From contig OZ220743.1 in NCBI GenBank assembly GCA_965116965.1, forward strand, positions 3,844,001-3,908,000: a DNA stretch of 64,000 bases, read 5' to 3'. Positions 35,665-43,349 of this stretch are shown here, piece after piece. Under the pieces are notes generated by a model. That model worked only from the letters and a program-made list of their open reading frames with translations. It was not told where the DNA came from and searched no databases. Each line of letters begins with the position of its first letter. Position 1 is the stretch's first letter. This DNA is from Aldehydirespirator sp965116965. Its GTDB lineage: Bacteria > Actinomycetota > Acidimicrobiia > Acidimicrobiales > Aldehydirespiratoraceae. The position numbers were made by a program, and so were the translations under genes.

Positions 35665-36723
35665 TCAGTCTTCGGGCAGGCCCAGCGAAGGGTCTGCCCC
35701 GACAGTGAGCGGAGAGGGGCCGTCGGCCTGCAATCGCCACCAGCCCGCCGCCGCCACCATGGCGGCGTTGTCGGTGCACATGGCCCGGCTCGGCAGGTAT
35801 GCGGCCAGCCCGTCGGACGCGCAGGCGTCGAGCGTCATCTCGCGCAGCCGGCTGTTGGCCGCCACGCCTCCGGCCAGGCACAGGCCCCGGGCGTCGTGGG
35901 CGGCCGCGGCCCTGCGGGCCTTGGCCAGCAGCACGTCCGCCACAGCCTCCTGGAACGACGCGGCCACATCTTCGATCGGGGCGTCGGGATGGCGCCTCAG
36001 GTGGTTGATGACCGCGGTCTTCAGTCCGCTGAAGGAGAAGTTCCAGCCGTCGTGCTGCATCGCCCGGGGGAAGGCGATCGCGTCGCGGTCCCCCTGCCCG
36101 CTGAGCCGGTCGATCACCGGGCCGCCCGGATAGCCGAGGCCCATGTAGCGGGCCACCTTGTCGAAGGCCTCCCCCGCGGCGTCGTCGAGAGTCGCCCCGA
36201 GCACGCGGTAGCGCAGACGATCCTCCATCAGCACGAGCATGGTGTGGCCGCCGGACACCAGTATCACCACTACGGGCAGCTCCAGGCTCGGCTCATCGAG
36301 GAAGGCTGCGTGGAGATGGGCCTCCAGATGGTTGACGGCCACGAAGGGCACATCCCACACCAGCGCCAACGCCTTGGCCGCCGACACGCCGACCAGCAGA
36401 GCCCCCACCAGGCCCGGTCCGGCGGTGGCTGCCACCGCGGCGATGTCCGAGTCCTCCAGAGCCGACTCCACCAGCGCCTGCGACATCACCGGCACGATCC
36501 GCTCCACATGGGCTCGCCCCGCGATCTCGGGGACGACTCCCCCGTAGCGGGCGTGCAGGTCGACCTGGCTGGACACCACCGACGAGAGAACCTGCCGCCC
36601 TCCGGCCACCACCGCCACGGCCGTCTCGTCACAGGAGGTCTCGATCCCCAGAATGGCATCGCCTCGAAGCCCGGTGCCGTTCGCCGCGCCGTTCTGCGCT
36701 CCGTGCCTCGTGCCGTTCTCCAT
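35665..36723 (-). CDS. tsaD: tRNA N6-threonylcarbamoyladenosine transferase TsaD
   Basis: 352 residues. With TsaB and TsaE transfers the threonylcarbamoyl group to A37 of ANN-decoding tRNAs (t6A). Marks: LGIETSCDETAVAV, AGRAHVERI, HLEAHLHAAF (metal-binding HxxxH), SGGHTMLVLM, NFSFSGLKTA, LAGGVAANSRLR and CTDNAAMVAAAGW. Starts 9 nt after tsaB; a rimI gene often found here is absent. The first ~20 residues (MENGTRHGAQNGAANGTG) are a low-complexity extension. Confidence 0.96.
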   Translation of the reverse strand: MENGTRHGAQNGAANGTGLRGDAILGIETSCDETAVAVVAGGRQVLSSVVSSQVDLHARYGGVVPEIAGRAHVERIVPVMSQALVESALEDSDIAAVAATAGPGLVGALLVGVSAAKALALVWDVPFVAVNHLEAHLHAAFLDEPSLELPVVVILVSGGHTMLVLMEDRLRYRVLGATLDDAAGEAFDKVARYMGLGYPGGPVIDRLSGQGDRDAIAFPRAMQHDGWNFSFSGLKTAVINHLRRHPDAPIEDVAASFQEAVADVLLAKARRAAAAHDARGLCLAGGVAANSRLREMTLDACASDGLAAYLPSRAMCTDNAAMVAAAGWWRLQADGPSPLTVGADPSLGLPED

Positions 36724-36732
36724 CGTGTTCTC

Positions 36733-37422
36733 CTATCGACTCGGGCTCGGAGCCTGCGCATCGGGGCGGCGAAGATACAGCGGCTGGATCTCGTCGGGCC
36801 GCACGAACTCCTCTCGCATGGCCAGGGCGTGAGCCAGCAGCACCAGCGATTCGGCCGACGGGTGGGCGAAGCCCGGGTCGGCCAGCTCCACGCCCCGCAA
36901 CCCCTCGAACATCGATGCGTAGCGCACCGCTCCGTCCCCCACGACCAGCGTCTCCTCTTCGCTGGCCAGCATCTGGGACACGATGTGGTCGGGCAGGACG
37001 ACTCCGGGCTCCGTCAGTCGCTGGACCCCGCCGGGAAGGCAGCCGTACCGGGCGTGGAACACCTCGCCACGACGGGCGTCGATCATCACGGTGATGGCGC
37101 GGCCCGTGTGGCGCAGCGGGTAGGCGACCAGATCGAGGCTGCTGACCGCGACCGCGGGCACCCTCAGGGCGTGCGCCATGGTTATGGCGGTGGTCACCCC
37201 CACCCGTAGACCCGTGTAGAGGCCCGGGCCGACATCGACCGCGACCGCGCCCAGGTCTCGCAGCGAGACGCCGGCATTGGCGCAGGCCGCCTCGATCTGG
37301 GGAGCGAGCAGCTCGGCGTGGCGGCGCTCGCGTGTGGCCTGAACCGAGGCGCGCACGCCCTCGTGGCCTCCGATGGCGCAGCCGACACGGCCGGTGGCCG
37401 ACTCGATCCCGAGTATCAGCAC
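36733..37422 (-). CDS. tsaB: tRNA threonylcarbamoyladenosine biosynthesis protein TsaB
   Basis: 229 residues; scaffold partner of TsaD (inactive ASKHA fold). Marks: LILGIESATGRVGCA, RRHAELLAPQIEAA, VAVDVGPGLYTGLRVGV, MIDARRGEVFHARY. GTG at 37422 chosen: it overlaps the tsaE stop as GTGCTGA and the conserved region starts at residue 2, so the longer open frame to 37476 is not needed. Confidence 0.92.
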   Translation of the reverse strand: MLILGIESATGRVGCAIGGHEGVRASVQATRERRHAELLAPQIEAACANAGVSLRDLGAVAVDVGPGLYTGLRVGVTTAITMAHALRVPAVAVSSLDLVAYPLRHTGRAITVMIDARRGEVFHARYGCLPGGVQRLTEPGVVLPDHIVSQMLASEEETLVVGDGAVRYASMFEGLRGVELADPGFAHPSAESLVLLAHALAMREEFVRPDEIQPLYLRRPDAQAPSPSR

Positions 37423-37898
37423 GGCGAGGCCCAGAGCTCGAGGGCGGCGCGCAACTGGTCGGCGCGGCGCTGCCACGACTCACCGTGGCCGCGCAGCTCG
37501 AAGCTGCGATCGTTGTCGCCCGCGCCGAAGCGGATCGTGACCGACAGGTGCTCGGCGCCGAGCGCCGACGAGATCGTGTCGCCCCATTCCACGAGGGTCA
37601 CTCCGTCGTCGAGGAGTTCGGGGAGGGCGAGGTCGTTGACCTCCTCAGGGCAGTCGAAGCGATATACGTCCAGATGGTTGACCACCAAGCGGCCCTCGTA
37701 CCGGTTGGCCAATGTGAAGGTGGGGCTGGTGACGGGGGCCGTCACGCCGAGGGTGGCCGCGAAGCCCTGCACGAAGGCGGTCTTGCCCGCTCCGAGGTCG
37801 CCGACGAGTACTAGCACGTCTCCGGTGTCCACCACCGCCGCGACGGCCCCGCCGAGGGCTCTCGTCTCGTCGACGGCGGCCGTGCTACACGCGATCAT
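37416..37898 (-). CDS. tsaE: tRNA threonylcarbamoyladenosine biosynthesis ATPase TsaE
   Basis: 160 residues; ATPase of the t6A complex. Walker A GDLGAGKTAFVQG, then SPTFTLANRYEG, HLDVYRF and LVEWGD. First gene of the tsaE-tsaB-tsaD operon, each gene overlapping or nearly abutting the next. Confidence 0.95.
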   Translation of the reverse strand: MIACSTAAVDETRALGGAVAAVVDTGDVLVLVGDLGAGKTAFVQGFAATLGVTAPVTSPTFTLANRYEGRLVVNHLDVYRFDCPEEVNDLALPELLDDGVTLVEWGDTISSALGAEHLSVTIRFGAGDNDRSFELRGHGESWQRRADQLRAALELWASPC

Positions 37899-37931
37899 CC
37901 GGGCCTTGAGAGGCCGAGCGGCGCGCTGATC

Positions 37932-38813
37932 TCACCCCTCAATCGTACCGACGGCGCCACCTACAGCCTTGGCCACCGCGGCCACCGCCAGGAGCCGCAC
38001 GTCGTCTACGTCGGCGGCCACTCCCCCCGTGGCTGCGACCACCACAGCATCGCCGTCTGAGCGGGAGTGGGCCGGCACCACGGTCCGGGCCAGCCCGTCG
38101 TGGCCTCCCTGCGACACCCAGAAGCAGTCGAGCTTGGTCAGCGCGGCGTTGGTCACCAACGCGCACAGGGTTGTATTGGCGAATGGCTGGGCCCGGCCCT
38201 CCCACCGCTCGAACGTACCGGCCTCGACCTGCTCCAGTATCCGCTGCGATTCCGGCGGTGGGCTTCCTGCTGAGTTGAGGGCCACGACCGTACTGACGAC
38301 CAACTCGTCCCGGCGTACGGAAGCGATGCCCAGCCCGCCCGGTTCGGCATTCTCGGCACCCAGCCATTTCGACACCGTGGCACCCGTGCCGGCTCCAACC
38401 GCTCCGAGCTCCGACCTGGCAGACCGGTTCGTTGCGGCATGCCTGCCCGCGGCGGAGTCGGGGCGGACGGCCGAGTCCCCCACATCGAGGTCGTACAGAG
38501 CCATGGCCACCACGATGGGCACCGGTCCATGTGGAGTGTCGAACCCCCGGCCTTCTGCCTCCAGGACCTCCATCACCCCGTCGGCGGCGGCCAGACCGAA
38601 TGCGGAGCCCCCGGTGAGCACGACCGCATCCACGCAGTCGACCAGCCGTTCGGGCGCCAACAGCGCAAAATCTCGGGTAGCCGGGGCGCCGCCACGTACC
38701 TCTCCAGAGGCAGTCGTGCCGGGCGGAAGGACGATCACGGTGCACCCGGTGCGGGCCACCGGATCGGTCCAATGACCGATCTCCACTCCCGGGATTAGCA
38801 GGTCGACCGACAC
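37932..38813 (-). CDS. P1 family peptidase (DmpA/L-aminopeptidase type)
   Basis: 293 residues. N-terminal nucleophile aminopeptidase of family S58. Marks: IPGVEIGHWTDPVARTGCTV, VVLTGGSAFGLAAADGVM, GAGTGATVSKWLG, and the autocleavage/nucleophile segment ANTTLCALVTNAALTK, where cleavage is expected before Thr. GTG 38813 preferred (AGG 7 nt upstream, family start SVDLLIPGVEIGH); an ATG at 38861 would add residues lying inside an inverted repeat. Natural substrate unknown (small amides or D-amino acid peptides in relatives). Confidence 0.88.
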   Translation of the reverse strand: MSVDLLIPGVEIGHWTDPVARTGCTVIVLPPGTTASGEVRGGAPATRDFALLAPERLVDCVDAVVLTGGSAFGLAAADGVMEVLEAEGRGFDTPHGPVPIVVAMALYDLDVGDSAVRPDSAAGRHAATNRSARSELGAVGAGTGATVSKWLGAENAEPGGLGIASVRRDELVVSTVVALNSAGSPPPESQRILEQVEAGTFERWEGRAQPFANTTLCALVTNAALTKLDCFWVSQGGHDGLARTVVPAHSRSDGDAVVVAATGGVAADVDDVRLLAVAAVAKAVGGAVGTIEG

Positions 38814-38829
38814 GCCCGAACCTATACGA

Positions 38830-38875
38830 AATTGACGTAGTTGTTGCCCATACAGGGGCATAGCTGCGTCAATTT
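38830..38875. repeat. Imperfect inverted repeat upstream of P1 peptidase
   Basis: AATTGACGTAGTTGTTGCCC faces AATTGACGCAGCTATGCCCC (reverse complement of the right arm), 15 of 20 matching, 6-nt centre. Lies just upstream of the peptidase GTG start. Could be an operator or the relic of a small element. Confidence 0.45.
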
Positions 38876-38910
38876 GGGCAGCCTCACAACAGCCGACGGC
38901 ACCGGGCCGG

Positions 38911-39020
38911 CTAGTGCCCTGTCCACGAACGTTCGTCGGGTTGAGAGTGCCGCAATGTGCCGTTTTGCCAGGTCGCAGCGCCCGCGGCACGGGCGCGAAG
39001 GCTACTGGACAGAGCACTGG
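38911..39020. mobile_element. MITE-like inverted-repeat element at the alr 3' end
   Basis: Left end CTAGTGCCCTGTCCACGAAC, right end (reverse complement) CCAGTGCTCTGTCCAGTAGC: terminal inverted repeats of about 15 bp with one or two mismatches, 110 bp apart, no coding capacity. Differs in sequence from the 4568/7015 family though both begin CTAGTG. The right end encodes the last six residues and stop of alr. Confidence 0.45.
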
Positions 39021-40162
39021 ACCGCGACTCTGGGCACCCGGGCCGAGATCGACGTGAGGACCTCGTACGCGATGGTGCCGAGCCGGGCAGCGATCTCGGT
39101 GGAGGTCATCTCCTCGGTGCCCTGACGGCCGATGAGCACGACTTCGTCGCCGGGGACCACCTCGTCGACAATGGCTGGGTCGAGCGCAACCATGAGCTGG
39201 TCCATCGTCACGGTGCCCACAATCGGGCACCGCCGGCCCCGCACCAGCACCTCGACGCCGGCGGGGCCGCTGTCGCGGCGGATGCCGTCGGCGTAACCGA
39301 TCGCCACCGTGGCCACTCGGGTGGGCCCGTCGGCCCACCAGTGCCGGCCGTAGGACACGCTCTCCCCGGGAGCGACGGTCCGCACCGCCGTAACCCGCGA
39401 CACCAACTCAAGCGCGGGCTCAAGCTCGACGGCGCCCTCAAGCTCCGGCGAGGGAGGGACGCCGTAGACGGCGATACCGGCCCGGACCATGTCACGGCGC
39501 GCGTCGGGATGGGCCAGCAGCCCAGCCGAGTTTGCTGCATGCACGACATCGGCACTCAGCCCGCTCGCTTGCAGTTGAGCAATCGCGGAATCGAACCGCC
39601 GCAACTGCTCGGCTGTGAACGGATCGTCCGGTGTGTCAGCCACGGCGAAGTGGGTCCACACGCCCTCAAGACGAAGCCGGGGTCCCGCTTGCCTCAGAGC
39701 TCCGACCATCGCCTCAAGCTCGTCCGGCAGGGCGCCCATGCGGTGCATGCCGGTGTCAACTTTGAGGTGGACGGACCGCACAGGTCCACCGGCGACGGCC
39801 AGCGCTTCGATACCTGCGACTGACCCCACCGTCAACCGCACCCGGCTCGGGCACCGGCCCAGGGCGCCGGCCGCGAGTCCGGGCGCGGTCTCCGCCAGAA
39901 TGAGTACGGGCGCATCGCTGCCGACGCTGTCAGCCGCCTCAGCTACCTCTAGAGCCTCGGGAATCGTGGCCACGGCCAGCCAGGACGCACCCCCGGCCAG
40001 AGCGGCGCGGGTCGCCGTGACAGCTCCGTGGCCATAGCCGTCGGCCTTGACCACCGCGCACAGAGCCGCGTCACCGGCCCGGTCGGCAAGGCGCCGAACA
40101 TTGGCCTCGATGGCGGTGGGCCGAACCCTGACCAGGCGCGCCGTCAGGCCGGTGGCGCTCAC
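39002..40162 (-). CDS. alr: Alanine racemase
   Basis: 386 residues. Makes D-alanine for peptidoglycan. PLP lysine in AVVKADGYGHGA, LKVDTGMHRMG, NSAGLL, VRAGIAVYGV (catalytic region), GYADG and VTMDQLMV. Family length. GTG 40162; a 17-bp tandem repeat (CGCGACCACGCTCACGT twice) lies directly upstream. The last residues VQCSVQ come from the inverted-repeat element that ends at 39020, so the C-terminus was probably changed by it. Confidence 0.95.
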   Translation of the reverse strand: MSATGLTARLVRVRPTAIEANVRRLADRAGDAALCAVVKADGYGHGAVTATRAALAGGASWLAVATIPEALEVAEAADSVGSDAPVLILAETAPGLAAGALGRCPSRVRLTVGSVAGIEALAVAGGPVRSVHLKVDTGMHRMGALPDELEAMVGALRQAGPRLRLEGVWTHFAVADTPDDPFTAEQLRRFDSAIAQLQASGLSADVVHAANSAGLLAHPDARRDMVRAGIAVYGVPPSPELEGAVELEPALELVSRVTAVRTVAPGESVSYGRHWWADGPTRVATVAIGYADGIRRDSGPAGVEVLVRGRRCPIVGTVTMDQLMVALDPAIVDEVVPGDEVVLIGRQGTEEMTSTEIAARLGTIAYEVLTSISARVPRVAVQCSVQ

Positions 40163-40164
40163 GC

Positions 40165-40198
40165 CGCGACCACGCTCACGTCGCGACCACGCTCACCG
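40165..40198 (+). repeat. 17-bp tandem repeat upstream of alr
   Basis: CGCGACCACGCTCACGT occurs twice in a row (second copy ends CCG). Covers the upstream region of alr and might affect its ribosome entry. Confidence 0.6.
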
Positions 40199-40294
40199 CC
40201 GGCCGCCAACAGTCGGACCGACCACCGAACTGGCAGCCCACAGCGCCCAAACCGGCCTCCACCGCTGCCAATTCGCGAAACAGTGCTGACCTGC

Positions 40295-41650
40295 TCATGG
40301 CGTGACGGTGCGCAGGGCGCCGAGGAGGTCGCTGGCCAGGAGTCGGGCGGCCTCCTCAGCGCCCTGGACTGCGGCCCTTCCGTGGAGGTGCGCGGCCTCG
40401 GCCACACGGTGAAGCAGGCGCTGCGACCCGAAGGCGGCCAGGCGGCCCGCAATCATGCCGGTGAGAACATCGCCGGTGCCGGCCGAGGCCAGCCGGGAGT
40501 CCCCGCTGGACACGATCCTGGCCCGTCCGTGCGGGTCGGCGACCACGGTGGGGCCGCCCTTGAGCAGCACGACGGCTTGGGTTTGTGCCGCGGCGGCTCT
40601 GGCTGCGGCGATGCGGTCCGGACCGGGCCTGCTACCCGTCACCGCCTCCAACTCGGCGTCGTGCGGGGTGAGCACAACGGGAACTGAGCGGCTCAGGCGC
40701 CGGTCCATGGCAGCCGCAACCGCTGGGTCGTGCAGAAGGCGCAGCCCGTCGGCGTCGATCACGGTAGGCAAGTCGAGCGCCAAGGCATCGGCGAGACGCT
40801 TCGCAGCCTGCTCGTCGGTGCCCAGGCCTGGCCCGGCCGCACACGCCGCGAAGCGGTCGGCATCCACCGCCAGGGGCGGCTCGGATCGCACCGCCTCGAT
40901 GAATGAGACCGTGCCTGCCTCGGCGGAAGTACTGAGATGGATCATGCGGGCCCCGCTGCGCACAGCGGCCTCGCAGGCCAGCGCGGCGGCGCCGCCCATT
41001 CCTGGCGAGCCGGCCACGACCAGAGCGGCGGAGTGCCACTTGTGGGTGGAGCCGGTGCCGGCGGGCAGCGATTCGATGTCGGCGTCGGTCATCAGAGCGC
41101 AGTCATCGAGGTCGTCGGCGCTGAGTACGAGGCCTATGTCGGAGACGCCCATCTCGCCGCAGGCGGCCGGGCCGTCGCCGAACAGCAGGCCCGGTTTGAG
41201 CGCCGCGAACGTGACCGTCCTCTGCGCTGTCCACGTCGGCCCGCCCAGCGCTTGGCCGGTAAGCCCGTCGAGCCCGCTGGGTATGTCGACGGCCAGTACC
41301 GGCGCGGCGGGCCGACCCCTCTGCGGCGGGGTGTAGGGCCTTGACAGGCCCGTGCCGAAGGCCGCGTCAATGTAGAGGTCCGTAGCCGGCAGTGTCTGGG
41401 GAGCATCGATGGCGGAGAAGACGCGAACCCGCGCCCCGCGCCGGCGCAACCGGCGGGCGGCAGCCCTCCCGTCGGCGCCGTTGTTTCCGGGACCGGCCAG
41501 CACCACCACCCGCCGTCCGAGCCGTCCGCCCATCACCTCGACCGCGGCCCGAGCCACAGCCGCTCCGGCCCGCTCGATCAACACCTCAGGCGGCTCGGGC
41601 GCGGCCGCGTCGATCTCAGCCATCCGAGCCGGCGTCACAACCGGAATCAT
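40295..41650 (-). CDS. nnr: Bifunctional NAD(P)HX epimerase/dehydratase
   Basis: 451 residues. Repairs hydrated NAD(P)H: N-terminal YjeF epimerase domain (LAGPGNNGADGRAAARRL, DAAFGTGLSRP, DIPSGLDG) and C-terminal ADP/ATP-dependent dehydratase of the ribokinase fold (GSPGMGGAAALA, AAGPGLGTDE, LTPHDAELEAVTG, SAGTGDVLTGMIAG). Complete in both halves. 132 nt upstream of alr, same strand, commonly linked in actinobacteria. Confidence 0.93.
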   Translation of the reverse strand: MIPVVTPARMAEIDAAAPEPPEVLIERAGAAVARAAVEVMGGRLGRRVVVLAGPGNNGADGRAAARRLRRRGARVRVFSAIDAPQTLPATDLYIDAAFGTGLSRPYTPPQRGRPAAPVLAVDIPSGLDGLTGQALGGPTWTAQRTVTFAALKPGLLFGDGPAACGEMGVSDIGLVLSADDLDDCALMTDADIESLPAGTGSTHKWHSAALVVAGSPGMGGAAALACEAAVRSGARMIHLSTSAEAGTVSFIEAVRSEPPLAVDADRFAACAAGPGLGTDEQAAKRLADALALDLPTVIDADGLRLLHDPAVAAAMDRRLSRSVPVVLTPHDAELEAVTGSRPGPDRIAAARAAAAQTQAVVLLKGGPTVVADPHGRARIVSSGDSRLASAGTGDVLTGMIAGRLAAFGSQRLLHRVAEAAHLHGRAAVQGAEEAARLLASDLLGALRTVTP

Positions 41651-41658
41651 CGCTCAAC

Positions 41659-42291
41659 TCAAGTCGGTCGTTCGGGCAGCCATCCCCGGGGGGCACGCAG
41701 CTCGACGCCAGCGGCAGTCAACACGGGATCCGGCAGCCGGCTCGACCGGATGACCGGGCCGGAGAGGTGGTGGGCAGCATCTGCGGCCCGTCGGAGCCGG
41801 GCCGAGCGTCGGTGCGGCGGGAAGGCCACCATCACACGCTTGTCACCGAATCGGCGCCGGACTGCCTCGATCGGCGCCACGAGGTCGCTGTCGGCCGAGA
41901 CCACGAGGGCCAGATCGAACCGGTCGTCGTAGGCGTCCTCCAGCAGGCGCACCGCCATGTTCACGTCCGTCCTCTTCTCCTCGTACTTCTTCTTGACCAA
42001 CCCGCACCTGCGACACTCGACGCTAGTCGCCAGGAAGTGGCCGAGCTCGACCTCGACGCCTCCCCGGGCCAGCAGAGCATCCAGGTAGGCCGCTTGGTCC
42101 CTCGCCGCTCCGGGATCGTCGCGGACTCGGGCCGTGAAGTAGCGCACCAGACCGAGCCGCTGATCGGGTCTCGGCAACTTCGCGCACATGGCTCGCAAGT
42201 CGAGCCACCGAGCGTTGCGCAGCCGGGTGTCGAGCATCCCGTAGTAGAGGTTGAAGCTGTCAATATAGGCAAATACACGTTCATGACACAT
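41659..42291 (-). CDS. NYN domain protein (LabA/DUF88 family)
   Basis: 210 residues. PIN-like NYN nuclease fold: FAYIDSFNLYYGML with the first acidic residue, then KRTDVNMAVRLLEDAYDDRFD and LALVVSADSDLVAPIEA with the remaining Asp cluster. A CRRCG pair sits mid-protein. Predicted RNase or RNA-binding. ATG 42291 is used (MCHERVFAYID); the DNA around the start is AT-rich compared with neighbours, hinting at separate ancestry. Gene ends 8 nt before nnr begins, so they may be co-transcribed. Confidence 0.82.
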   Translation of the reverse strand: MCHERVFAYIDSFNLYYGMLDTRLRNARWLDLRAMCAKLPRPDQRLGLVRYFTARVRDDPGAARDQAAYLDALLARGGVEVELGHFLATSVECRRCGLVKKKYEEKRTDVNMAVRLLEDAYDDRFDLALVVSADSDLVAPIEAVRRRFGDKRVMVAFPPHRRSARLRRAADAAHHLSGPVIRSSRLPDPVLTAAGVELRAPRGWLPERPT

Positions 42292-42309
42292 AGTTTCTCT
42301 ACATATCTG

Positions 42310-42338
42310 TTGTCTGTGCATGAGCGTCGTGGTATTCT
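42310..42338 (+). promoter_or_regulatory. Predicted promoter of a short + strand RNA
   Basis: TTGTCT (42310-42315), 17-bp spacer, TATTCT (42333-42338) with an extended -10 TG one base before. No + strand gene follows, only the terminator at 42373-42402. Confidence 0.45.
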
Positions 42339-42344
42339 GCGACT

Positions 42345-42402
42345 ACCACCCCGGGGTTGAAGAGCCTCGGGCAACGGCCCCGGCCGCGGCCGGGGCCGTT
42401 TT
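42345..42402 (+). ncRNA. Candidate small RNA
   Basis: About 58 nt between a promoter-like sequence and a strong intrinsic terminator, on the strand opposite to both flanking genes. Contains a CCCCGGGG self-complementary core and the terminator hairpin. Does not match a known RNA family that I recognise, and there is no coding capacity of note. Confidence 0.35.
42373..42402 (+). terminator. Intrinsic terminator
   Basis: AACGGCCCCGGCC / GGCCGGGGCCGTT: perfect 13-bp stem, loop GC-centred, followed by TTTT on the + strand. Also capable of ending acpS transcripts on the minus strand, but the T-run faces the + strand. Confidence 0.7.
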
Positions 42403-42416
42403 CGCGCCGGACAGTC

Positions 42417-42830
42417 TCAGCGGCCCAGCGCGACGACGGTCGCCTGGGCGAGATGGTCGGTGTGGGACAGCGACACCAGCCAGCGGCCGACTCCGTGGGT
42501 GGCCGCGGTGGACTGGGCGTCGCCATGGAGCACGAGCTCGGGACGGCCGTCGTCGGCCCGGGTGATCTCGATGTCGGCCATGCGCATCCCGCCCAACCCG
42601 TAGCCGAGGGACTTGAGGGCCGCCTCCTTGGCCGCGAAGCGCGCCGCCAGCCGGGCGGCGGGGTCGGGGGCCCGCGCCGCGTAGGTCCGCTCGCCGGCGG
42701 TGAACAGCCGGTCGGCGACGGTTGGGCGCCGGCGGAGCACGGTGCGGAAGCGGTCGATGTCGACCAGGTCTGTTCCGATCCCCACAACCGCGGCACCGGA
42801 GAGGCCGCTGACACTCTCGGTCACCCCCAT
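42417..42830 (-). CDS. acpS: Holo-[acyl-carrier-protein] synthase
   Basis: 137 residues. Attaches 4'-phosphopantetheine to acyl carrier protein. Marks: VVGIGTDLVDIDRFR (Mg-binding Asp), ERTYAA, and ARFAAKEAALKSLGYGL. ATG 42830 with AGGT 7 nt upstream; the open frame runs on through the repeat array only because the array is open in every frame. Confidence 0.93.
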   Translation of the reverse strand: MGVTESVSGLSGAAVVGIGTDLVDIDRFRTVLRRRPTVADRLFTAGERTYAARAPDPAARLAARFAAKEAALKSLGYGLGGMRMADIEITRADDGRPELVLHGDAQSTAATHGVGRWLVSLSHTDHLAQATVVALGR

Positions 42831-43349
42831 AACGATACCTACGCACCCGGCGTGGTCCCGCCGCTGCTGGAACTGGCAGCACAAAGCACGCATACCGTGC
42901 AGGACGCTGCCAAATCGCCCAGAACTCTCGCCCGTTTCTGGAACTGGCAGCACAAAGCACGCATACCGTGCAGGACGCTGCCAAATCGCCCAGAACTCTC
43001 GCCCGTTCCTGGAACTGGCAGCACAAAGCACGCATACCGTGCAGGACGCTGCCAAATCGCCCAGAACTCTCGCCCGTTCCTGGAACTGGCAGCACAAAGC
43101 ACGCATACCGTGCAGGACGCTGCCAAATCGCCCAGAACTCTCGCCCGTTCCTGGAACTGGCAGCACAAAGCACGCATACCGTGCAGGACGCTGCCAAATC
43201 GCCCAGAACTCTCGCCCGTTCTTGGAACTGGCAGCACGACGCACTGGCCTCCATGGCCGAGGAGGCGTGGTGACCCGGCGGCTCTCGCCCGTTCTTGGAA
43301 CTGGCAGCACGACGCACGCATACCGTGCAGGACGCTGCCAATTCGGGAG
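42831..43349. other. 519-bp gap filled by a tandem hairpin array
   Basis: Lies between the acpS start and the stop of the GlmS-like gene. No credible gene: the unit length is 71 bp (not a multiple of three), so the long antisense and sense open frames across it are by-products of the repeats. See the array feature. Confidence 0.7.
42868..43345. repeat. Array of 71-bp tandem repeats with nested hairpin
   Basis: Units begin at about 42871, 42942, 43013, 43084, 43155, 43226 and 43299. Each intact unit has a 39-bp symmetric hairpin: outer stem TGGCAGC / GCTGCCA (e.g. 42874-42880 with 42906-42912), 5+5-nt internal loop, inner stem GCACG / CGTGC, loop CATAC; then a 32-bp linker (AATCGCCCAGAACTCTCGCC and onward). 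Six hairpins are intact; the unit at 43226 instead carries a different hairpin (GCCTCC / GGAGGC). Copies are near-identical, implying recent expansion. The array could affect glmS-like 3' RNA and acpS 5' RNA on the minus strand. Confidence 0.9.

Noticed and set aside
42839..43341. Long open frames in several frames on both strands across the array
   Set aside because: The unit length is not divisible by three and all frames are open, so these are by-products of the repeat and not proteins.
42868..43345. CRISPR array
   Set aside because: The parts between hairpins are constant rather than unique, the period is 71 bp, and no cas gene is nearby.
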